Shown one piece after another: positions 34,330 through 44,109 of a stretch of 64,000 bases of DNA. The stretch is from NCBI RefSeq assembly GCF_963855985.1, contig NC_087111.1, positions 2,237,001 to 2,301,000 of the forward strand. Direction: 5' to 3'. The notes under the pieces were generated by a model that saw nothing but the letters and a program-made list of their open reading frames with translations, made no database searches and was not told the origin of the DNA. The DNA comes from Ostrinia nubilalis. Taxonomy: Eukaryota > Arthropoda > Insecta > Lepidoptera > Crambidae. Made by a program: the position numbers and the translations under genes. Each line of letters opens with the position of its first letter. The stretch's first letter is position 1.

Positions 34330-34440
34330 AGAGCGTATCTTCACCTTAAAGGCCGGCAATGCACTTGTAACGCCCCTGGGACTACGGGTATTCGGTCTAT
34401 GTGATCCGTCTGCCCGTTTGCCTCCTGTCACATACAAAAA
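34330..34440 (+). mobile_element. Jockey/CR1-like LINE 3' end
   Basis: GAGCGTATCTTCACCTTAAA, AACGCCCCTGGGACTACGGG and TTTGCCTCCTGTCACAT, as at 14670-14814. Confidence 0.65.
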
Positions 34441-34608
34441 ATAGTAACTCTTCTTATGTCGAAGTACTTAACATTGGCAAAGTTGTAAGTCATCTTGTAC
34501 ACAAGATTCGCATTACGACGAATAGTTATCTGTTCAGAATAAAAATTGTATCACATCTGTAGTCGTGAACAATAAATACTTATATGACAACTTTTATTTG
34601 GCTTATTA

Positions 34609-34862
34609 CACTATTCCCTGTTGACAATCCCCGTCAAATTGGCGTTAACGGGGAATAGTGAACAAAAAGTTCATTAATCCCCGTTAACGCCAATTGGAAC
34701 TTATAATGGGGAATCATGAACTAAAAAGTTCATTAATCCCCATTACGTTCAAAATAAAATCCTAATATAAAGGGGATTAATGAACTTTTTAGTTCATTAT
34801 TCCCCATTTAAAAGCTCCAATTGGCCTTAACGGGGATAAGTGAACAAAAAGTTGACTAATAA
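34609..34862. repeat. Palindromic array of TTAACGGGGATTAATGAAC-type units
   Basis: Within 254 bp, GTTCATTAATCCCC and inverse forms (GGGGATTAATGAAC, GGGGAATAGTGAAC) occur at least six times in alternating orientation, with CCAATTGG-type spacers. Outer ends CACTATTCCC and GGGGATAAGTG are inverse. Several alternative hairpins are possible. Unclassified. Confidence 0.7.
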
Positions 34863-34869
34863 ATTTTTC

Positions 34870-35394
34870 AACTAACGGTCTTCATGACATGTGACCTACT
34901 CTTTTTGCTCACTAACGACTAAACGAACTGTGATAGCTACCACATCCTTTAGTTACCAAATTTTCAGGGCAGTCTTTGAACAGGTAATCCCATTACACGA
35001 TGCACCCTTTCAGGAAATATCCCACAAAGCGGCTTGAAGAGGCTTTTCAATTTCCCACACGAAAACTTGCGAACTCGAGTATGTTGAAATTATTCGACTT
35101 GCTTTGAGTTTGTTCCGCTTTTTGTGGGAAAAGGGGGTGTAAGAGTGCTTAAGAAGTTTCTGGAGGGAGCGAATTGGCATGAAACGCAAATGGCATTGAC
35201 AATGGAAGTTACAGAAGTCAAGTTCCTGTTCGCAAAAAGACATTTTGACAAGATGTGGGGTAACTGTATACTGTATAACTGGTTTCCTGAAGTTTCTCAT
35301 AAATAAAAAGAAAAAGCCATGCAAACGCGATTCAGTAACCCTCCCTTCGTTCTCTCCCCGATGTTGTCCGACACGGTCGCGCGTTTGCATCGAT
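34870..35394. other. No recognised feature
   Basis: Longer frames (35010-35390 -) lack any motif. Nothing supported. Confidence 0.4.
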
Positions 35395-35470
35395 ACAGTC
35401 CCCTGCTGTAGCGTGTTAGTAGCGCGTTGGCATCGCTTCTGTAGTGCGTTGCAAATGCGACTTTAGTGTC
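35395..35470. mobile_element. MITE, GGGCCC...CGCCCACGG family, partial
   Basis: Shares TCTGTAGTGCGTTGCAAATG and GCGCGTTGGCATCGCTTC with 12000-12112. Confidence 0.6.
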
Positions 35471-35969
35471 CACACACTGAAACTTAGACGGTCAAGTGGT
35501 TACTTTAAAGAAATATAATTAACAGTCACATCTATCAATCATTTTACTAACTGACCTTTTTTAAAAGATAAATAATTTTTCATGAGACTTTTTATCCTAG
35601 TACAATTTTTCACTCACAACAGAACACGAGAAGAAAAATATTGCCTACTCTAAGGTAATCTTTCCAATTAATATAATGGGCCATTTGCAGCGAAATGCGC
35701 TTCTTTTGTTTTTTCCTCAAGTTTTCTTTTTAGCGTTGCATCTAGCAAAGTTAATTTGTGGTCAGAGTGAAAAGTTTTATAGAGAAACATTTTCATATGG
35801 ATTGTATTATTTTTTGGTGCAAGTTATTTTTATAATGCTTTGGGATTTAGTACACAATTACTCTCACCTCTCTATGCCACTAGTAGAACTCCTGTGAAGT
35901 CCTGTGTAGCTAAGATTTACAGCTTGACCGCCAACAAAAACTCAACCAGTGAAGGCCGAGTTAGTCTTA

Positions 35970-36087
35970 GAGGCAAAGCACACGATGCGTTGCGGCGGCG
36001 GTGCGACGCCGGAGCGGTGTCGCTGCGTCGTCTTACATAGAAATATCTGTGGCGGACACACGAGCGGTGCGTCGTGTGCTTTGGCTC
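35970..36087. mobile_element. MITE, GAGGCAAAGCACACGATGCG ends, TTA duplication
   Basis: A 118-bp CG-rich element, flanked by TTA (35967-35969 and 36088-36090). It ends CGTCGTGTGCTTTGGCTC. Second copy at 11093-11230. Confidence 0.8.
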
Positions 36088-36090
36088 TTA

Positions 36091-36825
36091 GGAGAAAGTT
36101 AAACTGTCATTGGATCCAAAGAATGCTTAAGACAGGAAACTTAAATCAACTCAATTTTGTCCTTTATACTTAATAGAAAGAATAGGTACGTGCTTGACAG
36201 ACCGCGTAAAGTTTTTGTTTTTATATAACCGTGTCAGATGCTCATTGCGGATCATTTTAATATAAAACATGCTTTACGGTATTCAAGCTTAAAATTAAAA
36301 TTTAATTCGGCTCAAATGTGTTGGTTTTTCATTACAACGTGTTGGCTGCTACATGACTCAGTCATAAAATTACAAATATTATTTTAGTAGGAAAGGACGA
36401 TTGTTCCAAACAAACTGTGCGAAAAATTATACGGAATGTATTGAAATATGTTTTCCAGACCTAAATAAGTGGAAAATAACATAATAATATGCGTGTTTCG
36501 TAAAAAGGGTAGATAATATGAATTGAATGAAACAATACACGTTTTACGATAGAGTTATAGGTGTAGCTAAATTTATGTGGACATTATCCTAAAGATGAGT
36601 ATAAACTAGAGCATTTCTATGTAATGTAACGTTCTTACAAATGGTACCATAAACCGTTCCTGCGAATGCTCGGCGCTCTATTCGGCGTAATGCGCACACG
36701 CTCACAGCAAGTGTGTTAGGGCCGTAACACTTCGTTGTACCTACCTTTCGTTCACTCTTTGTTGAAATGTGCATCGCCCGCGCTTGTGCGAAGGCTCGAA
36801 GAAATGTTACACCAATACGCTCGTT
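36091..36825. other. No recognised feature
   Basis: AT-rich; nothing seen. Confidence 0.45.
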
Positions 36826-36956
36826 CATCATCGTCATCTCAGCCATAGGACTGCTGAACATAGGCCTCCCCCAATGCTTACCATGCTGCCCGGTTGGTAG
36901 CGGCCTGCGTCCAGCGCCTTCCTGCTACCTTTATGATGTCGTCAGTCCACCTTGTA
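36826..36956 (-). mobile_element. RTE-type LINE 3' end, (ATG)n family
   Basis: CATCATCGTCATCTCAGCC tail and inverse coding end, with a 9-base deletion in the GGACGTCCACTGC motif. Confidence 0.8.
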
Positions 36957-36998
36957 ACGTCCCAGACTGTGTTGATTTGTACAATTAGGTTGTATGTG

Positions 36999-37166
36999 CC
37001 TTTTTCCTGTGGTGCGGATTTTGGTACGCGTGCGGATCTGATGCGGGCTGCTCGCATTTCATTATTTCATTACATGTTTTTCAATCAGCAGCGTAGTAAT
37101 ACGCACGCCACAGATTAGCGACCAGATCCGCACGCGTGCTAAAATCCGCATCACAGGAAAAAAAGG
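36999..37166. mobile_element. Foldback element, CCTTTTTCCTGTGRTGCGGA ends
   Basis: Inverted arms CCTGTGGTGCGGATTTTGGT...CGCGTGCGGATC and their inverse flank a short centre; about 168 bp. Confidence 0.7.
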
Positions 37167-37199
37167 TAAAGAAGAACTACACTGAAGTGTCCTTTATTT

Positions 37200-37335
37200 G
37201 ACACTGACAGGGGGACCACCGTCAATAGCGGATCGCTGGTTCCGACTTTTGCCACAGTGGAAACCATGTAGTTGAACGAAGATAGTGGCGCCCTTCTGTC
37301 AATGTCGTAGGTGGGACAGTGTAGTTCATCTTTAC
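37200..37335 (+). repeat. Dispersed repeat, GACAGGGGG...CACCGTCAATA family
   Basis: Shares GGATCGCTGGTTCCGA, TAGTTGAACGA and GGTGGGACAGTGTAG with 47690-47822. Class unknown; no clear inverted ends. Confidence 0.6.
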
Positions 37336-37796
37336 TAACAAAGCGGCGAGCGTGCTTGACGTTTAGTTCGTGACATTAAATTTTTATAGAGCGGCTCGTT
37401 ATTCTGTTACAAGTAGTCGCACTAGTCTATACTAACCTTAAAGCATACAGGCATTCATTTTCGAGATCTGGGCTATATCGGGCTTTTCACGCCGAAACCG
37501 GCAACAAAGCGTTTTGTGCACAAAGGGAAATCTAAAATGTGGTTCTCAACGTTTCGTAACGCCCTCTTTACGATCGCAGGTTGTTGTTATCGTTGGGATA
37601 TGTTTGGGGTTAATATGCATCAATTGAATAGGGATCCGTAAATAAATGTGCGATTTTGTATTTTTATGTTTAAAAAATATGTGTTTTGCTTCCCGATGCA
37701 AAGTAAGACTCGTAATCTTAGGCGATAGTTGCAATTCCGTTTTAGTACCTACTTTTGTGAAACTTTTTTAAACTTTTAAGCAATTGAAGGCTGACC

Positions 37797-37912
37797 TTTA
37801 ATCCGGGCCTTTTTAAGGCGAGAGTGAATAGGCACTTACAGGGCAGATATGTACCATCCTAGACTGCATCTCACTTAACACCAGGTGCGATTGTGTTGAA
37901 CCTGCCTTGTAT
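37797..37912 (+). mobile_element. LINE 3' fragment, GGCGAGAGTGAATAGGCAC type
   Basis: AAGGCGAGAGTGAATAGGCA then ACCATCCTAGACTGCATCTC, shared with 52038-52113 and in part 57166-57203. It reads as a basic peptide (KARVNRHL) as in jockey-type LINE C-termini. Confidence 0.55.
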
Positions 37913-38044
37913 GCATAAAAACCTTTACATTAAGTATCATTTCGACCAAATCCACGTCGTAAATTGCTGCTCTTGATACTTCTTAACCTTTGCAGATTAT
38001 AAACTGTTTGAGAAGCACTATCTTACCGAAATCTTTTTTTACAG

Positions 38045-38155
38045 GTACTAAAGCGGCGAGCGTACAATATGGCGGCGTTCACCCATCCCAATCTCCACAC
38101 GAGCAGCCAATTCACCCTCACCAAGGAGATCAACCTGACCTAAACTAGCCAAACC
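38045..38155 (+). other. 5' UTR segment of the octopamine receptor exon
   Basis: A pyrimidine-rich tract ending TTTTTTTACAG (38034-38044) is a good splice acceptor. The segment from 38045 to the ATG at 38156 would therefore be the 5' UTR part of the first coding exon, implying one or more non-coding exons upstream that I cannot identify. An in-frame stop (TAA, 38141-38143) closes the frame before the main ATG, so translation cannot come from further upstream in this frame. Confidence 0.65.
38069..38143 (+). promoter_or_regulatory. Upstream ORF, 24 codons
   Basis: ATG at 38069 opens a frame of 24 codons that stops at TAA (38141-38143), 12 bases before the receptor ATG and in the same frame. 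If the acceptor at 38044 is used, every spliced transcript would carry it. Such an ORF would lower or condition receptor translation; this is inference. The peptide is short and polar (starts MAAFTHPN) with no motif. Confidence 0.6.
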
Positions 38156-38943
38156 ATGAGAGTTGAAGTTGTGTTCAACATAGACGCCGAAAATTTCACT
38201 CTAGATTTCAGAGAACTATCCACATCAATGTATCTAACAGATACCTACGTCAACAAGAGCTTAGAGGTCAACGAAAGCTCTAGCGACCTCGTATACAGCA
38301 ATCAGTTCCAAGACGAACCATTAGTCGTCTTTCTGGTGATACTAAAATGCGTCATCATGCTCTTCATCATCCTAGCAGCGATTTTTGGAAACCTATTAGT
38401 CATTGTATCAGTGATGAGGCACAGAAAATTGAGAGTGATCACGAACTACTTTGTAGTATCGCTAGCGTTTGCGGATATGCTGGTAGCGATATGGGCGATG
38501 TGCTTCAACTTCAGCGTTGAGATTACGAACGGAAAATGGCTGTTTGGGTATTTCATGTGTGACGTGTGGAACTCTTTGGACGTATACTTCTCTACTGCGT
38601 CGATTTTGCATCTGTGCTGCATCAGTGTGGACCGTTACTATGCCATAGTCCAGCCTTTGGATTACCCTTTGATCATGACGACTGGAAAACTGGGTATAAT
38701 GTTAGCTGTGGTCTGGTGCAGCCCAGCTTTAGTGTCGTTTCTGCCAATCTTCATGGGCTGGTACACTACGGAAGAACACATCGAGTTCAGAAGGAGGTTC
38801 CCCAAAGTGTGCAGTTTTACGGTGAACAAAGTGTACGCTGTGGTGTCGAGTAGTGTCAGCTTCTGGATACCGGGAGTGATAATGCTGTATATGTACTATA
38901 GGATATATGTGGAAGCTGATCGCCAGGAGAGGATGTTATACAG
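38156..38943 (+). CDS. Octbeta2R: Beta-adrenergic-like octopamine receptor, coding exon 1 (N-terminus to TM5)
   Basis: A class A GPCR for octopamine, acting at the plasma membrane of neurons and target tissues. In this family it couples through Gs to raise cAMP. This exon gives residues 1-263. The extracellular N-terminus has N-glycosylation sites at N13, N33 and N39. Landmarks are N79 (TM1, GN), D107 (TM2), C135, the amine-binding D142 (TM3), DRY at 159-161, W187 (TM4), C219 (loop-2 disulfide partner), catechol-type serines S231, S232 and S235, and P239 (TM5). The segment [20 protein letters not shown] is characteristic of octopamine beta receptors. The ATG at 38156 is the first after an in-frame stop. 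The exon ends at 38943 with donor AG|GTATGT, phase 2. Subtype 2 is favoured over 1 and 3 by recalled similarity and the short third loop. Confidence 0.88.
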
Positions 38944-39078
38944 GTATGTACTTTTAAAACACGATTTCTTATTACAATGATGTTCCATACAGTAGATTCA
39001 GTTTTATGATTGGTCAGAATTCAGTATTTAGACTCAAGCTTCAATTTATTTTTGGGGTTCTAGATTTCACTTGAGTCA

Positions 39079-39238
39079 TCATCCATCATCATAGGACGTC
39101 CACTGCTGAACATAGGCCTCCCCTAACGATTTCCATAATGACCGATTTGTAGTTGCTTGCATCTTGCGCCTTACTGCTACCTTTATGAGATCGTTGGTCC
39201 ACCTTGTGGGTGAACGTTCTACGCTGCGCATTCCGGTA
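39079..39238 (-). mobile_element. RTE-type LINE 3' end, (ATG)n family
   Basis: CATCATCCATCATCATAGGAC tail region; inverse coding end with substitutions. Confidence 0.8.
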
Positions 39239-39484
39239 CGTGAGTGTCGTTCCATAATTTTGGCCTAAAAAGTCTGCCCTAGCAAGATACATTGATTCAG
39301 ATAATTTTAAAGCTAATGAAAAGGGTGCGAACTTTCCCATTTTTAAATACGAGTAGAGCATTCGAACGTAATAGATACTTTAGTATACGAGTAGATACAA
39401 GGACGTTGTATGAAAATTGAAAACACAATATTGTTTTCAACGCAATAGTTTTAATAAAGTTTGAATGTAACATTGAATCAGATA

Positions 39485-39488
39485 AGGT
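39485..39488 (+). repeat. Target-site duplication AGGT (left)
   Basis: Matches AGGT at 45010-45013. A 4-bp duplication is usual for Ty3/gypsy integrases. Confidence 0.75.
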
Positions 39489-40388
39489 TGTGACGCGCCC
39501 CGCGACGCATCGACAGCCCTAGCACCGAGCACGGAGATTTTGACAACCCTACGGCTGCGCGGCCGCACGCCGCACGGACCGAGCTAATATAAGAGACGGC
39601 GGCGACCGCGGGCGCCTAGCATTCGCTCGGGAGCCATTGCAACAGCCAGACGTTCGCGCGCGCGTCTATCGTTCCCTCGGCTGCATTGCACAGAGTCCCT
39701 AGCGAATAGCTATCCTCATTGTTCCCACTAACCCTAACTGTTCGACTCTGGCTTGATTCGGTATCTCGATAACTCGGTCGGTGATCTAATTGTCGATTCG
39801 AGACGTTTTACCGTTGATAGCCTACCGGTTCTAATCCCTACCGAGTAGTGCATGAGATACTCATCCCCGACCTGCGGTAGCAATCCTGCTGCCACCCTTC
39901 CTGAACTTCACACCCCCTCGCCAGTAGGTCCAACGCCTTTCCCCTGTGGTCGCGCTCACCTGAGGGCTTCGGCCTCTGGCTCGAGCTAATTGGGCCACAT
40001 CCTACCCCCCTAGTTATAAGTATCCAGACTAACACTCGCTAAACCTCGCACAGGGCGCCGCCCCTCTCGCGGATACGTAAACTAGTCTCGGGACGCGGAT
40101 CGGGCGCGTCGCTATTCTTTTCATTGCCATTAATTAGTAATTGTGATATAACCTGTAAAGTAATTGCTCGTAATAACAATAAACTTAGAGTCAGTGAAGT
40201 TAGAATAAGGAAACCATTGTGGAACCTGAATTATAAGTGCCATTGTGTTATTGATTGTGCGTTTCCTTGGTCGAACATCCCTGTAGGCATCCTGGATAGG
40301 TACACATCCCTCATCGCGGAAGGCGAACTGGGACTTAGTACTAAACAGCGGGGTGTCAGACTGAGCTAGCTAAGACGCCCCGTTTGCA
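39489..40388 (+). repeat. 5' LTR (900 bp)
   Basis: Begins TGTGACGCGCCCCGCGACG and ends TTTGCA. A TATA-like TAATATAAGAG lies at about 39586, so U3 is short (about 130 bp); AATAAA at 40178-40183 is a possible polyadenylation signal. It differs from the 3' LTR by one missing C (about 39923) and one extra T at the end. An 81-codon frame in its last quarter starts with TTG and is probably not a gene. Confidence 0.9.
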
Positions 40389-40389
40389 A

Positions 40390-40400
40390 TGGCGCCCAAC
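40390..40400 (+). other. Primer-binding site, tRNA-Lys type
   Basis: TGGCGCCCAAC starts two bases after the LTR end. It is complementary to the last 11 bases of an insect tRNA-Lys (CUU) as I recall it (GTTGGGCGCCA). Complementarity stops there, giving a short match. Confidence 0.7.
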
Positions 40401-40497
40401 TAAATAACCCACGGAACCTACAGGGAGCACCAGATCGCTAGACACAAGCGAAAGACCAAAAGGAAAGCAAAACTTCGCACCAAATTGATAATCACAC

Positions 40498-42633
40498 ATG
40501 TCAGAACCGACATCTGGGATATACAAACTCAAGAAGACAGAACTTGAGAACGAGTGCAAAAGAAGAAACATAAAAACGGAGAACAGAACCGTACAAGAAC
40601 TGAGACAGAACCTCACAGAAGTACTCAGAACCAAGCAATCCCGTCAACCTATCCAGTCCACCAGTAAATCCACCGAAAACAGTGAGTCAGAAACCGATTT
40701 CGAAGACACAGAGATGCACCAAGAACCAAACATGTCGTACAACATAGATCAGACTGAAAGCATAACGGCAAGATGGAACATAAGTTTTGACACATGCAAC
40801 GACCCAGTGGAGTTCCTGGAGCAACTGGACGAACTCATGTCATCGGGCGAGGTCAAGCCAGATAAAGTGCTCAAAGTGCTCCCCAGATTCCTGAAAGGAA
40901 AGGCCGTACTGTGGTATAGAAATAATAAAAACTCGTTCACTACATGGAACGAATTCATAGAACTCTTGACGTTGACATTTGTGAGCCGTGACAGTGACCT
41001 GTTAGCTAAAATAGTGAATTATAGGCAACATCACCGCCAAAAATTCACAGACTACCTGATTGAAATTCAAACACTCATGCGCAGATACGCAAAAATGTCA
41101 AAAGAAGAAGAAATAACTAGAATCTACGAAAACATGAACGCAAAATACAAGTTTTATATCAAGAAATCAGAAGCAGACTCGGTAAGCAAATTAATACAAC
41201 TGGCAAACGACTATGAAAATGTCACAGCAGACCGTCAAACTAGCTTCATACAAAGAGAACCACGAAATGACTACCACGAAACAAGCACAAATTTTAATCA
41301 AGAACACAAGGAGACTGCATCATACATACACAATTACAACACAAATACTTGCTGCTGGAGCTGTGGAAAACATGGGCATTCCATGAAAGATTGCAGAAGT
41401 AAGAAAGTACTATTTTGTAACGGTTGTGGCAAGATCGGCAAAATGAGTAAACAGTGTTGTAAGAAAACAAGTGAGTACACACAGTCCATGACAATAAACA
41501 CAAGTCCGCAAATTAAAGATAACCGTCCCTTCGTAGATGTATCGATACTAGGCGAAAAATATCAAGCACTCGTAGACACCGGCGCCACAAGATCATACAT
41601 CAACGACCAAGTGTACAAGAAATTCGTGAAAAGAAACTTGAAACCGAAAACAGTAAGCATAACAGCTAGCATGACAGATGGGCACACAACTCGAATTAAA
41701 GAAGCACTAGACTTGCAAATTAATATAAAAGGAAAAACAATTAACCACCAAGTGTTATATCATCCACAAATCACGACTATACTGATCGGCATGGACATAT
41801 TGAACAGAATAGGAGCCAAAATAGAATGGCCCAAAGATAGTACCAAGCAAGAGGAACAAGTGGGAACAACGTCAAGAAAAACTACAGAAGCCAACATCGT
41901 ACCTACATACGAAATGGCCGAAACACTAACATGCAAGAAAAAACACAAGATCAAAATCGCACACGAAAAACCAATCAAGAAAATAGACTATTCACGGAAC
42001 CCTAAAAATCAAGAAGTAATAAATAAACACGTATCACGCTTAAAACAAGAAACAAAAGAAGACTGGATCCAAAAGAAAATTCAAGAAATACAAAAAACTG
42101 GAAACAAGGACTATAAAATGTCAAACAGCAAATTATACAGAAAAATAATAAATCACGCATACGGACCAAGAACAAAAACATCATCAGACTGGAAACTATG
42201 CATAAACAACAATGAAAAAAACCAGATTCTGAAAGAAAACCACGATACACCAACCGCAGGCCATCTAGGAACAGCAAAAACACTGAACAAAATATCACAG
42301 AGATATTATTGGCCCGGTATGTACAGAGATGTGTCAACGTACGTCAAGAACTGCAAAACCTGCCAAGTTAACAACGCACGCAAACCCTGGAGCGCAGTGT
42401 CTACAGACCCGTGTAGACCACCACCCAGATCATCGAACCGGTCCACTGACTGGACCGAAATCCTAGATGTCGACACCGTCGACCACCCACAAGACCTGGA
42501 CTGGCGCGAGCCCGGCCCTGGAGAGGAGCCGACCCGAGCTGAGGACCAGACCAGGAGGCGGCCGGAAAGAAAGAAGAGGCGCGGCCAAATCCAGAACCAG
42601 CTGAACAAGGCCAGTAACGTTAATTACTCGTAG
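40498..42633 (+). CDS. LTR element polyprotein: Gag, protease, integrase zinc domain; polymerase deleted
   Basis: A 711-codon frame from ATG. Gag occupies about 1-280, with a helical capsid-like part at 95-245. A normal zinc knuckle (C286, C289, H294, C299) is followed by a second one whose histidine is replaced by lysine (C307, C310, K315, C320). The aspartic protease has DTGA at 360-363 and the distal ILIGMDIL at 428-435. The N-terminal edge of a reverse transcriptase appears at about 503-516 (QEVINKHV). The frame then jumps directly to the pre-integrase linker (about 520-575) and the integrase H2C2 finger (H582, H589, C619, C622). After residue 630 the DDE core is missing and a basic, proline-rich tail follows. 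Two large in-frame deletions therefore leave an open frame. Polymerase and integrase activity cannot be present; Gag and protease might be. Confidence 0.85.
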   Translation: MSEPTSGIYKLKKTELENECKRRNIKTENRTVQELRQNLTEVLRTKQSRQPIQSTSKSTENSESETDFEDTEMHQEPNMSYNIDQTESITARWNISFDTCNDPVEFLEQLDELMSSGEVKPDKVLKVLPRFLKGKAVLWYRNNKNSFTTWNEFIELLTLTFVSRDSDLLAKIVNYRQHHRQKFTDYLIEIQTLMRRYAKMSKEEEITRIYENMNAKYKFYIKKSEADSVSKLIQLANDYENVTADRQTSFIQREPRNDYHETSTNFNQEHKETASYIHNYNTNTCCWSCGKHGHSMKDCRSKKVLFCNGCGKIGKMSKQCCKKTSEYTQSMTINTSPQIKDNRPFVDVSILGEKYQALVDTGATRSYINDQVYKKFVKRNLKPKTVSITASMTDGHTTRIKEALDLQINIKGKTINHQVLYHPQITTILIGMDILNRIGAKIEWPKDSTKQEEQVGTTSRKTTEANIVPTYEMAETLTCKKKHKIKIAHEKPIKKIDYSRNPKNQEVINKHVSRLKQETKEDWIQKKIQEIQKTGNKDYKMSNSKLYRKIINHAYGPRTKTSSDWKLCINNNEKNQILKENHDTPTAGHLGTAKTLNKISQRYYWPGMYRDVSTYVKNCKTCQVNNARKPWSAVSTDPCRPPPRSSNRSTDWTEILDVDTVDHPQDLDWREPGPGEEPTRAEDQTRRRPERKKRRGQIQNQLNKASNVNYS

Positions 42634-42750
42634 CTTAACTTTATACCTAAGTTAGGTTTGTAATAGATAGATACAAAGTATGTACATAGTAATTGTCTAG
42701 TCAGTTCTCGTTAAAGTAAATTCATCAATATCAAAAACAAGTCAGTAATA

Positions 42751-43022
42751 TATAAGTATTAATTAACATTACATAGTAACCCTGTATAATCTAGATCACC
42801 AAGTTCTTAAATTTAATCTCGTTAAATGTCACATATCGATAACCTATAAGTATTAATTAACATTACATAATAAACCCGTGTAATCTAGATTATTCAGTTC
42901 TTGAATTTAATCTCGCTAAATATCACATATCAATAACCTATAAGTATTAATTATCATTAGATAATAACCCTGTATAATTTAAGTAATTAAAGTGTTCTAT
43001 TTAATCTCGTTAAATAACTATT
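42751..43022 (+). repeat. Tandem repeat, 94-bp period, three copies
   Basis: TATAAGTATTAATTAACATT starts at 42751, 42845 and 42939, followed each time by CCTGTATAAT-like and TTTAATCTCGTTAAAT blocks. It lies in the 3' non-coding region of the LTR element. Confidence 0.85.
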
Positions 43023-43553
43023 GACGCAAATCACATTGTTATTTACTCGTAACTCGCAACTTAAACTCACATAAATAACAAACCGGTTTGTTACGCGCCA
43101 ATAGTACTACCAGTTTCTCGATAACTTTTAAATACTCGCAGTAAACAAACATTGTAAGAACGATTCACCGAGCGAACTCATTTGCATATTATCAGTGAAA
43201 CGCATTTTTTCTATACGCCACGGGCGATCAACAGAACTCGCTTACTAGATGACTCATAACTAGATTTTACCTGCCTAATGTTTGCGCGCCGCGCCAGGCT
43301 GCATTCCATTTACATTAAGAAGTAATATTGTAATTAAAACTTAACCCCTCAACTGCCATTGTCTTGTATAACTTTTAATAATTTTATAAATTATGAACAT
43401 TAACCAGATACCTATTCTGAATATGCTAATTTAAATAATTAAACTAGTAAACTAGAAATAATAATAACAAGTGCCATGCATACTATTATTGTATTAAATA
43501 AATATTTTAAGTAATAATTAAATACTGGTAATAACAAAGTAAACAACAGACTC
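43023..43553 (+). other. Non-coding 3' region of the LTR element
   Basis: AT-rich sequence between the two tandem arrays with no open frame of note. No envelope-like frame is present. Confidence 0.6.
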
Positions 43554-43890
43554 GTTTAATTAGTTCATTGGTTAATTGTAAACAAAAGGTCAAAGGTATC
43601 TTAATAACATTGTTTCAAAACTAAGTTAACTAAAATTAGCGTTTAATTAGTTCATTGCAAACAAAAAAAAAAATTACAGGTATCTTAATAACATTGTTTC
43701 AAAACTAAGTTAACTAAAATTAGCGTTTAATTAGTTCATTGTAAGCAAAATAAAATTAAAGGTATCTTAATAACATTGTTTCAAAACTAAGTTAGCTAAA
43801 ATTAGCGTTTAATTAGTTCATTGTAAGCAAAAAAAAATTAAGGGTATCTTATTAACATTGTTTCAAGACCAAGTTAGCTAATATTGTTAT
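43554..43890 (+). repeat. Tandem repeat, 82-87 bp period, four copies
   Basis: GTTTAATTAGTTCATTG starts at 43554, 43641, 43725 and 43807. Each unit also has GGTATCTTAATAACATTG and TTTCAAAACTAAGTTA. Unit length varies with an A-run. Confidence 0.85.
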
Positions 43891-44096
43891 AAGTAAAAAA
43901 ATTAATGTCCCGTCATGTTTTAAATAGAGAGTTATTATTGGGCTAACGATTAAGTACAAGTTCAATCATGTTTTACATTTAAATTTTTACTCGCCACGAA
44001 GTTACCCAAAAATAACTTATTATTGACATGACTTTTAGTTGTTCTTGAAGAACCTTTATGTACCAGACTTGTGATTTTTACAGGTAAAAATCTCCA

Positions 44097-44109
44097 AAAC
44101 AAGGGAGGA
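44097..44109 (+). other. Polypurine tract
   Basis: AACAAGGGAGGA immediately before the 3' LTR, the expected plus-strand primer site. Confidence 0.75.

Noticed and set aside
35010..35390. 126-codon minus frame
   Set aside because: No recognisable domain or signal, and its 5' end approaches a MITE fragment.
38566..38853. 95-codon frame overlapping receptor exon 1
   Set aside because: Out-of-frame shadow of the receptor coding sequence.
40124..40369. 81-codon frame in both LTRs (also 44746-44991)
   Set aside because: It is identical in both copies only because the LTRs are. It starts with TTG, has no ATG or motif, and overlaps the expected R/U5 region.
42002..42608. Minus-strand frames opposite the LTR polyprotein
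   Set aside because: Antisense shadows of the gag-protease frame with low-complexity C/S/F-rich translation.
42751..43890. CRISPR-like or satellite array
   Set aside because: Repeats are contiguous, of 82-94 bp, without spacers, and lie inside the LTR element of an insect genome.
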